Shown here in pieces: positions 54,601 through 62,378 of a stretch of 62,513 bases of DNA (positions are counted from its first letter, which is position 1; each line of letters begins with the position of its first letter). The DNA comes from an uncultured Acetobacteraceae bacterium (lineage in GTDB: Bacteria > Pseudomonadota > Alphaproteobacteria > Acetobacterales > Acetobacteraceae). The notes under the pieces are model-generated. The model saw only the letters and a list, made by a program, of their open reading frames with translations, searched no databases and had not been told where the DNA came from. Both the position numbers and the translations under genes were made by a program. Location: NCBI GenBank assembly GCA_903907955.1, contig CAIVPZ010000048.1:1-62513 (forward strand), given 5' to 3'.

Positions 54601-55222
54601 TATCGACAACTAACTCATCGTTTCTGAATTCGGACCAGTCCACGCCGTTGTCGTCATGGAATGCTTGCTCGAACTCGGCATAGCGTCCGTCCTTGCGCAG
54701 GCGGCGTTCAAGCGCGGCGACTTTGAGGTTGCGGGAGTAATTCGCGTACTGAAGAACTTTGAAATACAGGACCGCGGAAACCTCTGCGAGAGAGGCGCCG
54801 GCGATCTGCTCACTCGCCAGATCGAGCATGACGACGGCCGCGGGGAAACGGGCGGCCAGCTTTGACAGCAAGGCTCTTGTGGTCGGGCGGTGGAGCCGGT
54901 CTTGCAGATGGCGGAGAAACGGCTTGCCGTCGAGCGTGATCCGGTCGTCGAAGGCGAGGCCGAGGTACTTGGTAAAGGAGCTCTTGCCGGAACCATAAAA
55001 ACCTGAGACCCAGACGCCGATTTCGTGGCTGACGCCAGCCTCCATCGCCACCTGCATCTTCTCCAGGAGTTGTTCGAGCTGCTGCTCGATGCTCTCGGTG
55101 ACGATGTATTCGGAGATCTCCGCCTTCAGACGCTGCTCTTGCGAGGCCTGATAAGTGATGACCTTCTCGATGGCACGATGAATATCCTTGCCGGCGTCAA
55201 AGATGGTGCGAATTTGGGTCAT
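51608..55222 (-). CDS. brxC: BREX ATPase BrxC
   Basis: A 1204-residue P-loop ATPase, the largest BREX component. N-terminal TQIRTIFDAGKDIHRAIEKV is characteristic. Walker A GFYGSGKSS is at 74-82 and the Walker B-like IIFVIDEIGQ at 259-268. It is required for both host methylation and phage defence in studied type 1 systems; its precise action is unknown. It lies 26 bases after brxB and 4 before pglX. The frame is intact over its whole length, unlike pglX and pglZ. Confidence 0.94.
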   Translation of the reverse strand: MTQIRTIFDAGKDIHRAIEKVITYQASQEQRLKAEISEYIVTESIEQQLEQLLEKMQVAMEAGVSHEIGVWVSGFYGSGKSSFTKYLGLAFDDRITLDGKPFLRHLQDRLHRPTTRALLSKLAARFPAAVVMLDLASEQIAGASLAEVSAVLYFKVLQYANYSRNLKVAALERRLRKDGRYAEFEQAFHDDNGVDWSEFRNDELVVDSVIPRLAHKLYPMLFRTEQTFTTATSDTVYLMNNRVQEMIDIVREASGKTHIIFVIDEIGQYVGSQQTKILDLQGLAQNLKDLGGGKVWIVGTAQQTLTEDDPRAAINSPELYKLKDRFPITVALESSDIKEICFRRLLGKSSTGAAELGTLFDRHGQALRQHTKLTDAKYYDSGFDRESFTNLYPFLPAHFDILLHLLGALAKSTGGIGLRSAIKVIQDILVEGTGTQQPVADRDVGWLATTVTLYDSLEKDIRRAFPSIHQAVDKVLIRFPDDDFCQGVGKSVAVLQILNNLPVTLENVTALMHPTIASASLADQVKDATERLLKDPIVPLGEKDGALRFFSEKLNDVEQERARLAPRSPDLKRVFNEALKEVFEPLPSVRLHGTLSVTAGLRHQSGGQQLGLAGDREAVQTVVSFADPTDYDAEKGRLTDESRHKSSENIIYVLARRSPEADDLVAEICRCQRIAELHRHDPDQEVKEYCQSQIDRASRLAGELGKKIVRSLSLGSFIFRGKVTAVDSLDQSVLTAYKKHLADAAERVFDRYQEAPERVSTDLAEKFLRAPNLRSITSQNDPLGLVQVSGGTPSIKTDHKGLVSIKDYVERNGTVEGKKLLDVFSGSPFGWSPDTVRYMVAALLVAGEVKLKVSGRQVTVTGQQAIDALKTNNSFKPVGVALRDDRPSMDVLARAAERLTDLSGDQVVPLEEEIGKAAQKLLPSLQHQLAPLGERLRGLGLPGVDTVRSANQQIADMLLSDASDAPQRFGAEQSPLYDGLKWAIAARLAFDHGIADTIKALRDLERGIGELPGTGVPKDLREAARDDLEAVADILGQDDFLKRKADLSTRRTAIEARVTAAAAAMQDAQANRIRAAESELALLPEWAEFTAAEQAGTLDEIQKLALQATPDMAGLKRLLSRQFDIETTIAETRAKIVKDGKVRRQPPIPPHTQKPSGMSDKVRKTVLFPAQIDNVADLDSLIRTLADLRRELAFSDFDLVLEKV

Positions 55223-55248
55223 GGCGCTTCCGATCTAGACGTCTTGTT

Positions 55249-55824
55249 TCAGCCGCCGACATGCACAGAGCGGTAGTTGCCGTCTTCGGGGTAAAAGCCG
55301 AGGAATCTCAGTCGTGTCGTCCCCGTCCTTGTGCCCGGATAAAGGAAGACGGTAGGGACATGGAACTTGCCTTGGAGCTGCGCCTCGATGGCGCCGATCC
55401 TCAGGTATGGATGCAGAGCCTCAAGGTCGGTGATCAGCATGATAGTGGTGGACTGCCCCTCAAGGGTGGCCAGCCGTTCCTCCAACCGGGATTGAAGCCG
55501 TCCCTGGGCCGTTAGCGCGTTCCCCAGCGAGGCGTTGGTTCGCGCCCAGGACAGTGGGTCCTTGCGGTCGGCCTCAAGCCAGACCTTGCGTAATGGTGCC
55601 TTGGCGAGGATGTCGGCGATATGCTCGGCAATGGAGAAGGTCTCAACCAGCCAGCCGGCATTCGCGAGCTTGGCCGTCCAGGCCGGCATGAGTCGCTTTA
55701 CTTCAAGTAGCTGGCTTGGATGGAAGACGAGGTAATAGATCGGCTCAAAACTGGCATGGGCGAATTCACGCCCGGCCTCGATCCGGCGGATCAGCTCGTC
55801 AAAGTCAGCCTTGAGCGATGCCAT
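55249..55824 (-). CDS. brxB: BREX protein BrxB (DUF1788)
   Basis: A 191-residue DUF1788 protein: FDELIRRIEAGREFAHASFE, IYYLVFHPSQLLEVKRLMPA, TTIMLITDLEALHPYLRIGA and the end VPTVFLYPGTRTGTTRLRFL, all matching BrxB. Required for type 1 BREX, probably as part of the complex with PglZ and BrxC; biochemistry is not settled. Its start overlaps the brxA end by 20 bases. Confidence 0.92.
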   Translation of the reverse strand: MASLKADFDELIRRIEAGREFAHASFEPIYYLVFHPSQLLEVKRLMPAWTAKLANAGWLVETFSIAEHIADILAKAPLRKVWLEADRKDPLSWARTNASLGNALTAQGRLQSRLEERLATLEGQSTTIMLITDLEALHPYLRIGAIEAQLQGKFHVPTVFLYPGTRTGTTRLRFLGFYPEDGNYRSVHVGG

Positions 55825-56593
55825 CGACCAGTTCCTCCATCGACTTGTATTTCCATGAGACCTGGGTGACGCCGCCTGCTGACTGCACGATTAGCTCCCC
55901 TCGCAGGGACAGCCGCTTGAGCTCGCCAAGGGCCTCTTCCGCCTCAAGACCGAAGAGCCCCCAGTCTGGGCTGCGAAGGAGAGCATTGTCACCCAGCCCC
56001 TTGAAATGGAGGTCGTGGGCGAGAACCGATGCGACCGTTGGTGTGATTCGATAGGTCACGATCGGCCTGGCATCAGCTCGCATGGCACCGAGGAGACCGA
56101 AATCCGCGCACGCCCCGAGCAGGTAACGAGCAACACGAATCTGCGTAGCCACGGACCAGGGGCTTGTCGTGCGCCTCTCGGAGACAGCAGAAGCAACGAA
56201 ATCTAGGCAATCTCGCCTAGAAACGTTGTTTCCGCCAGCTGCGTAGCGAGGCCAATAGACTTGATGAACAAAATCGAAAAGAATTTGGTTCGCTCGGGAC
56301 GTAAATAGAAAGCAAAGAGACCTGAAGTCGTCCTTGGTGGTCTTTGCCACAATCCCCTTCAGGAGCCTGGCTGGCGCCGCATCATCGGGCAGGTATCTGG
56401 GACAGAATGCCTCGATAATGACATTGCGCAAGCGCCGGGCTGCGACGGTGGGGAAATCACCTGATGCGAGGGCGGCCCTTAGCAGGTCCTGTCCGTTCAT
56501 ACCCGGTTGCCAGATGACCAACAATTTGAGGGTCTCTGGCACGAGGCCGAGACCCGCCTGCAGCTTTGTCGTGTATTTCGCCGCAGCCGTCAT
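55805..56593 (-). CDS. brxA: BREX protein BrxA (DUF1819)
   Basis: A 262-residue DUF1819 protein. ATG 56593 is chosen because it overlaps the brxE stop as ATGA and starts the conserved part (YTTKLQAGLGLVPETLKLLV). Other conserved stretches are FPTVAARRLRNVIIEAFCPR, LFTSRANQILFDFVHQVYWP and SWKYKSMEELVDGIA at the end. BrxA from studied systems is a small DNA-binding helical protein. It is followed by brxB with a 20-base overlap. Confidence 0.92.
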   Translation of the reverse strand: MTAAAKYTTKLQAGLGLVPETLKLLVIWQPGMNGQDLLRAALASGDFPTVAARRLRNVIIEAFCPRYLPDDAAPARLLKGIVAKTTKDDFRSLCFLFTSRANQILFDFVHQVYWPRYAAGGNNVSRRDCLDFVASAVSERRTTSPWSVATQIRVARYLLGACADFGLLGAMRADARPIVTYRITPTVASVLAHDLHFKGLGDNALLRSPDWGLFGLEAEEALGELKRLSLRGELIVQSAGGVTQVSWKYKSMEELVDGIAQG

Positions 56594-57075
56594 CGCGCAT
56601 CCCGAAAATAGGGAAAGCATTGAATGCCGGCTGCAAAGGCGGAGGAATAAAGCGAAGCTGCTTGGGAAATCCATTCCAGGTCATCCAGCGCGACGGCCGT
56701 TCCAATGAGAGTCGGCCCCTCCTTTGGCTCGGCCCTCGAGCCGGTCAGGCGCGCGAGGGTGGTTCTAGCGCCCTCCGCGGAGGACGCGGTCGCGACCAAG
56801 GTTCCGTCCGCTGCCTGAATGGCATCGTGAATCCGCTGCTCTATTACCTCGGGGAGACGAAAAAGATGGAAGGCGCGGCCAATACCGATCCGCTCGTCGT
56901 GGACTCTCTTGGCCGCCTCGATAACACCTTGGTACCTAGCTTGAAGCACACGTGTGCCAAAGACCGGCGTCAGGAATGCCGTGCTAGTCGGGGACATGAA
57001 ACCAGACGCCCACCACCCAGCGTTCTCACGCTCTCCGAGCAGGCCAACGGCCAATCTAAGTGACGCAACCTTCAT
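56590..57075 (-). CDS. brxE: BREX protein BrxE
   Basis: A 161-residue protein (171 if ATG 57105 is used; neither start has a strong binding site). LRLAVGLLGERENAGWWASG, SPTSTAFLTPVFGTRVLQA and KRVHDERIGIGRAFHLFRLP match the BrxE family. BrxE was first described as the leading gene of type 6 BREX operons, where it precedes brxA as it does here. Its function is unknown. Here it heads an operon that otherwise has type 1 composition (BrxL, no BrxD/BrxHI). The stop overlaps the brxA start by 4 bases. Confidence 0.85.
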   Translation of the reverse strand: MKVASLRLAVGLLGERENAGWWASGFMSPTSTAFLTPVFGTRVLQARYQGVIEAAKRVHDERIGIGRAFHLFRLPEVIEQRIHDAIQAADGTLVATASSAEGARTTLARLTGSRAEPKEGPTLIGTAVALDDLEWISQAASLYSSAFAAGIQCFPYFRDAR

Positions 57076-57281
57076 GAGTGAGCTTCGTTCATCGTGACAA
57101 GACATTCACTCATATCATTTCCCCCTGAACCGCCCTAGCAAGCGAACCCAGCCAGATAACGGGCACCATGGTGACGCTACCAGACCTGGGCGCCCGGAGG
57201 TCACGATGCCAATACGGATTCCGATCGCCGCGGCGACGGTGCTGTGGCCAGCTGGCTCCATGCGGTCCGAGCACTCGACCC

Positions 57282-57968
57282 TCAGCTATTACTTTTCGGT
57301 GCAATTACCGAGATGGCCCTGCGCACTGCCTTCTCATCGGTCACAGGCTGCGGCAACAGGTGGGTTGTACCATCCGCATCCCGCGTTCCGAGCACCAAGA
57401 AATAGTCACCCGACAACTCGGCAAGTTCCAAGCCACTCGGTGTTGCGATCTTGGCGATGCCTCCGATGCGTTCGAGCGCCTTTTTGAAAGCCGACGGGCG
57501 CCCTCCTCGCTTTGCGGAATCAGCCTTTCTTGGTAGCTCGCGAAAGCTGCGGAGGCAGGCTTCAATACCCCCTTCAGCCTTTATGAAGTTGGCCACGCTC
57601 TCCGCTGTCTGTTCGATACCGCGTTCCGCCGCAAACTTCAGTACCGTCGCATACTTGCTGGCCTTCTTGCGGTCGTCGTCAGCAATGAGTTTGACGACGA
57701 TTGTGAACGATGAGCTTGCCTTAGTCGCGCGCACACCTTTGTCGGCCGCAAATTCGACCAACACCTGGTGGTCATTACCTACGGCTGCGGCGAATTCCGC
57801 TAGTTGCCCAATTGCCGTATGGAGATGCTGATCCGTTCGAGCTTGGGATGTTTTCCAACTCTTGAATGCCGATAAGCTGGCCTCGTATTTTTCCTTGAGG
57901 ATCGCTTGCCGGGCTGCACCGGCGTCGTCTGCCGAGGATTCCCGCTTGCTGCGCGCACCCTTTGCCAT
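57282..57968 (-). CDS. unrecognised protein upstream of BREX (228 aa)
   Basis: Not recognised. The N-terminus is strongly basic (MAKGARSKRESS); residues 25-150 are mainly helical (SLSAFKSWKTSQARTDQHLH, KKASKYATVLKFAAERGIEQ, AESVANFIKAEGGIEACLRS); a second basic patch (AKRGGRPSAFKKALERIGGI) precedes a short beta-rich end (DYFLVLGTRDADGTTHLLPQ). Basic patches and the two palindromes in its promoter suggest a DNA-associated or regulatory role, which is inference. It lies 206 bases upstream of brxE on the same strand, so it may belong to the BREX transcription unit or control it. Confidence 0.6.
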   Translation of the reverse strand: MAKGARSKRESSADDAGAARQAILKEKYEASLSAFKSWKTSQARTDQHLHTAIGQLAEFAAAVGNDHQVLVEFAADKGVRATKASSSFTIVVKLIADDDRKKASKYATVLKFAAERGIEQTAESVANFIKAEGGIEACLRSFRELPRKADSAKRGGRPSAFKKALERIGGIAKIATPSGLELAELSGDYFLVLGTRDADGTTHLLPQPVTDEKAVRRAISVIAPKSNS

Positions 57969-58027
57969 CGATCAGCTCCTCCGTGACGAAACTGTCGTAG
58001 CACCGCGCCGCGCTCACACAAAGGGGG

Positions 58028-58044
58028 TGTCGCTTAAAGCGACA
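58028..58044. promoter_or_regulatory. palindromic operator candidate 1
   Basis: TGTCGCTTAAAGCGACA is a perfect 17-base palindrome with one central base, 60 bases upstream of the unrecognised gene's ATG (57968). A near-identical site lies 74 bases away. Confidence 0.6.
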
Positions 58045-58099
58045 TTCTGCCACGCCGTGACCTTCCTTCGCCGGGAACCGGTAGACCCTGCACAGCGGA

Positions 58100-58120
58100 A
58101 TTGTCGCTTAGAGCGACAAT
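58100..58120. promoter_or_regulatory. palindromic operator candidate 2
   Basis: ATTGTCGCTTAGAGCGACAA followed by T; arms of 9 bases around TAG. Its core differs from operator 1 by one base. The centres are 74 bases apart, about seven helical turns, which suits two dimers of one repressor on the same face of the DNA. Confidence 0.6.
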
Positions 58121-58517
58121 TAACCGGAGCACATGAGAGGCCATGCCTCTTGTTTGTGAGGCTTACGCCCCCTGCGCCAGCAGAGGCCTCAGTGCATTTT
58201 TCGTCAAATACACTATTGGCCTCCCACCTAACACAGGGATGGCACCCGCTCGCCAAACCGCCGTGTCACCCCTCCCAGACCTGGAAGGCCTGCGTGCCAG
58301 CGCCCGGCCTTGAAGGCGAGGTGGTCACCGGCCTTCAGACGTCACTGGCAGCGGCTCTGCGCCCTTGCTGGTCGTTAGGCCTGTTGTGAAGACCCCTCCG
58401 ATGCGGACATCTCCATCAGCGGCGTTCCACGCAGTTGGTTGGATTGCTGACATCCGGACCACAATGTGGTATCGTAAAATTAGACATCAATTAGCATGCG
58501 TATGGAGCATATGCAAA

Positions 58518-59513
58518 ATGCCAACAGAGCCTGAAATGATAAAAGGCGAGGATGCACCAATAGTCAGGCCATTTCTGCCTCCATCGTTTGTTGGGCATCT
58601 TGATGCAATCGCGCCAACCATAGTATATCATTATACTGATCAAAATGGTTTAATGGGAATCGTCCGCGAGAATTCGATATGGGCAACACAGATACAGTAT
58701 CTCAATGACTCTACGGAGATGCAGCGCATATTCAAAATAATCGAAGGACACGCAAACATAAAATATGATGCCATCTCTCGGAGTTATATTAATGAATATG
58801 CAAACTATAAAATTGAGAGTTATGACGATAACGATACCCCAACACCTACGATGGTAAGTGGTGATTATTGGAGACAATTAATCGCCTTGGCTACGGGCGA
58901 CTTTGTTTTGGGAAGCATCGCCCAGGATGTGTTCATTGCTTGTTTTTGCTCTGAGGGGGACTTACTTAGTCAGTGGCGGGGATACTCTGGAGGGGCCTAT
59001 GGATACTCGTTGGGGTTCACCTCGCAAGGGCTAGTTCAGATGGCTCTGGCTTCAAATTTTATTTTTGGAAGCTGCATTTATAATGCAAATTTACAGAATG
59101 CCATTGCGCAAGATCTGATTGACTATTATAAAGAATGCGTTGATTCCGGAAGAAGTCTTGATGATACGATTGCTGAATTTGCAAAATCTGCGGGTATCTG
59201 TGGAGCATTTTTTAAGGACGAATCGTTCAAAGAGGAGCGGGAATGGAGGCTTGTTTCCATTCCGGCGTCTCGACAAATTGCGCATTTCCGGGCTGGAAAA
59301 TCAATGATAGCTCCATACACGAAAATTTCGATTGGTTGCGGCTCTGAGCCGTCGATCAAGCACTTATTTGTTGGGCCATGCCCACACATGAGACTATCCA
59401 GGGCCTCTGTTTTGGGGTTGCTGCGACGTGAAGGTGTGAGCGGGCGTTCAGAAACAGCACAACAAAATCTGCCAGAAGTTCTGGCTTCATCAATCCCATT
59501 TCGAAACTGGTGA
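58518..59513 (+). CDS. DUF2971 protein
   Basis: A 331-residue DUF2971 protein. N-terminal IVYHYTDQNGLMGIVRENSI and WATQIQYLNDSTEMQRIF, then DVFIACFCSEGDLLSQWRGY and GAYGYSLGFTSQGL, and a late FKEEREWRLVSIPASRQ: all family landmarks. DUF2971 proteins are often found in defence islands and have no known activity. Base composition is clearly more AT-rich than the rest of the window, with many AT-ending codons, pointing to recent transfer. ATG 58518 has GGAG about 10 bases upstream; longer frames have no conserved sequence. Divergent from the gene upstream of BREX. Confidence 0.82.
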   Translation: MPTEPEMIKGEDAPIVRPFLPPSFVGHLDAIAPTIVYHYTDQNGLMGIVRENSIWATQIQYLNDSTEMQRIFKIIEGHANIKYDAISRSYINEYANYKIESYDDNDTPTPTMVSGDYWRQLIALATGDFVLGSIAQDVFIACFCSEGDLLSQWRGYSGGAYGYSLGFTSQGLVQMALASNFIFGSCIYNANLQNAIAQDLIDYYKECVDSGRSLDDTIAEFAKSAGICGAFFKDESFKEEREWRLVSIPASRQIAHFRAGKSMIAPYTKISIGCGSEPSIKHLFVGPCPHMRLSRASVLGLLRREGVSGRSETAQQNLPEVLASSIPFRNW

Positions 59514-60266
59514 GCCCTCTGTGAATCAAATTGAGATCCGCTTTTGGCCACAAGCAGCTGCGGTGCGGGGTTGACCTGAATGGCGACTTTACCAGGCATT
59601 GTGCCCAAGAGCCGCCCCTCCGCGTTCGTGAAGACTTGCGGGCGCCGAAGGCGCACGAAAGTCTTCGGAGAACGAATCCGCAGTGTCACGGCAGATAACA
59701 TAGATTCGAGGCGCGCCTCGGTTGGCGACCTGTGGCTCACGCAGCCAGTGCGTGTATTGGCATAGATTTTTGGTTTTCAGGAATTTTCTTGTGTAAGGAT
59801 GGTTGTTATATCAAGGCTTTGCACGCGCAGCTCCAGTAGGGGGCGCGACCCAAGGTTGAGCGACCGGCAGAGAATGAGGAGAAAACGGCGGTGTGGCCGA
59901 GCCTCCCGAAAACGTGATCGGCGCTTCTCTTCGCTGATCATTTTCTATTATAGGCTTCGAATGACACACAATCAAAGTCCGCCCTTGAGGTCATCGCCTT
60001 GCCGCCTGGTTTGCGGCTTCCACGACGCAGTGGGCCTCCCAGCGTGACGGATTTGCGCGCTTATGGGCCACGGCGCCGCCGCTGGGAGGTCACCGTTCCC
60101 GCGAAACGGGTTCATTCTTCGGCCAGACTTGCCCGCCAGCCTCGGGCCGATGTCGGGCCTGGGAATGACCGTTCGGGAGAAAGAGCGGTCCGGCGCCGCC
60201 AAGTGGGTGCGCCGTTGTCCACCCACCCCGGCTGTCCCGGCGCCCTCCCGGGTGCAGGACGGCCGG
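59514..60266. other. no gene recognised; contains a strong hairpin
   Basis: End of the accessory island. A hairpin at 59630-59666 has outer arms GAAGACTT/AAGTCTTC and inner arms GCGCC/GGCGC around GAA. An AT-rich stretch follows at about 59765-59810. The remaining frames lack start signals. The right half returns to high GC. Confidence 0.45.
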
Positions 60267-61613
60267 TCAGCCGGGAGCCCTCGGGACCAGCGTGACGTAA
60301 GTGCCGAGCACCCGCAAAATCTCCTCGGCCGTCGCCGGCATCCGGTCCTCGGGCACGGCGAGGCTGTCCACCCATCGACCGGCCGTCGTGTACACCGAAA
60401 GCTCCAGTCCCCCGCCGACCATCGCGGGGACGCATACGACGTCCTCGCCCGGCGCTTCCCGCCGCGTCATGGCGACGAATGCGCGGATTTCCTCCAGGCC
60501 GCTGACCTGCTGGCCCGCCTCCTCCATAAAGTCAGCGATCTCAGCATCAACCTCCGACAGCGAAACCAGCGACAGCGGAACGCAGCCCCCGCCGGTCCGG
60601 AAGGTGTCGGACCGCCAACGCTCGAACGCCGCTTCCCGGGCAGCCTCCGCCGGTGTCGGTTCGTCTCCGTCCGGCTCGTCGGGCGGCCCTTTGGCGACGA
60701 TCTCCTCCCAGGTCGGGGTTGACCAGTCGATCTGCACCCCAAGCAGCACGCCGAACCCGGTAGCCGCCAGGTCATCCTTGTCCGCAGGCGGCAGGCCGCG
60801 TGGTTCGCCACCCGCGGCCATGTCGGCCAACACGCGTCGGACGGCAATCGGCTCCAGCGCAGCCAGCGCTTCCGGTGCCCGCCAGCCGGGCAGAAACCGG
60901 ACTTCAACGTTCGGCGGCAGCACCCCGGCGGCCAGCACCCCGGCGACGATGTCCGCCGCGTCCGGGACATCCGCCGGCGGCAACGCGACCGGCAATGCGA
61001 CCAGTTCCGCCCAGCCGGACGGACCGAGTTCGGCGGCCTCGGCCAGGCCACGCAGGTCCGCGCGCAGGTCCGCGGCACCCGCTTCGCCCAAGGAATCGCC
61101 CGCCTTCCGGATGGCGAGGTCGAGGACGTCGCCCCGTCCCGCCGCAATGCAGTCCTCGGCCAGGTCCTCAAAGGCAGCGCGGTCGGGGTCCTCGTCGGTG
61201 TAGCCGTCGAGCAGGCGGTCGGCGAGCGGTCCGGGTGCCTTGCCGAGCCGCGGCGGCGGCGGCGCGAGCGCCGGATCGACACCGAGCGCCTCCAGGGCCG
61301 CGGCGCCGCCGAGCAGCCCGGTGCGGTTGCGCCACGCAAGGCGATTCTCCGCCGTGTCCGGGCGCCCGACCATCCAGCGCCGGAATGCGGCGCGGTCGGC
61401 ACGCTGGGCGAAGAGGCGGACACCGGCCTCGGCCAGTTCGGCGGCCACCGCCGCGGTCACCAATGCGACCATGGCCAGGTCGGTCTCGCCCGGCCGCAAG
61501 GTATCCAGGGTGTCCGAATCGGGGAACACCGTGAACAGCACGGCGCTCAGCTCCGGGGCGAGGTCCCGCGCCAGCGCGACGGCATCGTCCAGAGGATCGA
61601 GGGATTGCGGCAT
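60267..61613 (-). CDS. hypothetical protein (448 aa)
   Basis: ATG 61613 (MPQSLDPLDDAVALARDLAP) is chosen; the frame continues upstream with unlikely sequence. The protein is soluble, acidic and Ala/Leu-rich, with a helical N-terminal half (MVALVTAAVAAELAEAGVRL, RRWMVGRPDTAENRLAWRNR) and a C-terminal part with DFMEEAGQQVSGLEEIRAFV and VPAMVGGGLELSVYTTAGRW. No signal peptide, membrane segment or known catalytic motif is visible. Not recognised. Its upstream neighbour is the flavin reductase-like gene, 94 bases away. Confidence 0.65.
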   Translation of the reverse strand: MPQSLDPLDDAVALARDLAPELSAVLFTVFPDSDTLDTLRPGETDLAMVALVTAAVAAELAEAGVRLFAQRADRAAFRRWMVGRPDTAENRLAWRNRTGLLGGAAALEALGVDPALAPPPPRLGKAPGPLADRLLDGYTDEDPDRAAFEDLAEDCIAAGRGDVLDLAIRKAGDSLGEAGAADLRADLRGLAEAAELGPSGWAELVALPVALPPADVPDAADIVAGVLAAGVLPPNVEVRFLPGWRAPEALAALEPIAVRRVLADMAAGGEPRGLPPADKDDLAATGFGVLLGVQIDWSTPTWEEIVAKGPPDEPDGDEPTPAEAAREAAFERWRSDTFRTGGGCVPLSLVSLSEVDAEIADFMEEAGQQVSGLEEIRAFVAMTRREAPGEDVVCVPAMVGGGLELSVYTTAGRWVDSLAVPEDRMPATAEEILRVLGTYVTLVPRAPG

Positions 61614-61707
61614 GGCGGACTTCCCAATGGGCGCCGACCATAGGCACGCGCCCACGCATCGGCAATCGCGCAGGCCTGCCGAGCCGGCGTCCTTCCGGCC
61701 GGGGTGG

Positions 61708-62268
61708 TCATAGCATCCCGGGCCGGAACAGCGACCGGCGGCTGATGACATTGCCGGACACCATGAACATGCCGTCGCCGGTGTAGTGCAGTGTCTCGGG
61801 GTGCTTCGGGGTGGCGGCGACATGCGCGCGCACGACCTCGAAGATGAAGAAGTTGTAGCGGTCAACGAGGGCGTCGTCGTGCAGGCGGCACTCGAAATTG
61901 GCGTGGCATTCGCGGATCAACGGCGCGCCCACCTTGGCGGCCTCCGCCATGGTCAGCCCGAACTGCGCGAACTTGTCGATGTCGGCGCCGCTGGTGTTGC
62001 CGATGCCGACGACCTCGTCCGTCAGCTTCGTTGTCGGCAGGTTGATCACGCATTCGCCGCTGCTGCGCACCATGTGGAAGCTGTGGTTGGACGAGGCAAT
62101 GACGCAGCCGACCAGGGACGGCGTGAACTCCATGACCGTGTGCCAGCCCATGGTCATGATGTTCGCGCGGCCCTGCCAGCGTGACGACACCAGCACGATC
62201 GGGCCGGGTTCCAGGTAGCGCCGAACCTGGCTGACCGGAAAGTCGGTCTTCACGGGATGCCGTGCCAT
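61708..62268 (-). CDS. flavin reductase-like FMN-binding protein
   Basis: A 186-residue flavin reductase-like (split beta-barrel) protein. ATG 62268 has GGGAGG upstream. PGPIVLVSSRWQGRANIMTM, GWHTVMEFTPSLVGCVIASS (FMN contact region), HSFHMVRSSGECVINLPTTK and RLHDDALVDRYNFFIFEVVR are typical of the DIM6/NTAB family, which use FMN to reduce flavins or act as partners of oxygenases. Substrate unknown. Confidence 0.9.
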   Translation of the reverse strand: MARHPVKTDFPVSQVRRYLEPGPIVLVSSRWQGRANIMTMGWHTVMEFTPSLVGCVIASSNHSFHMVRSSGECVINLPTTKLTDEVVGIGNTSGADIDKFAQFGLTMAEAAKVGAPLIRECHANFECRLHDDALVDRYNFFIFEVVRAHVAATPKHPETLHYTGDGMFMVSGNVISRRSLFRPGML

Positions 62269-62378
62269 GCTTGCCTCCCAGCGGCTCGCCTCGAGCAACG
62301 CCGCCCGGCCCAATCCCGGACCGGTTCGGGACGGTCGTCAATCCTGACAGATGACGCGGTTGCAGCGGGTTTCTGTAA

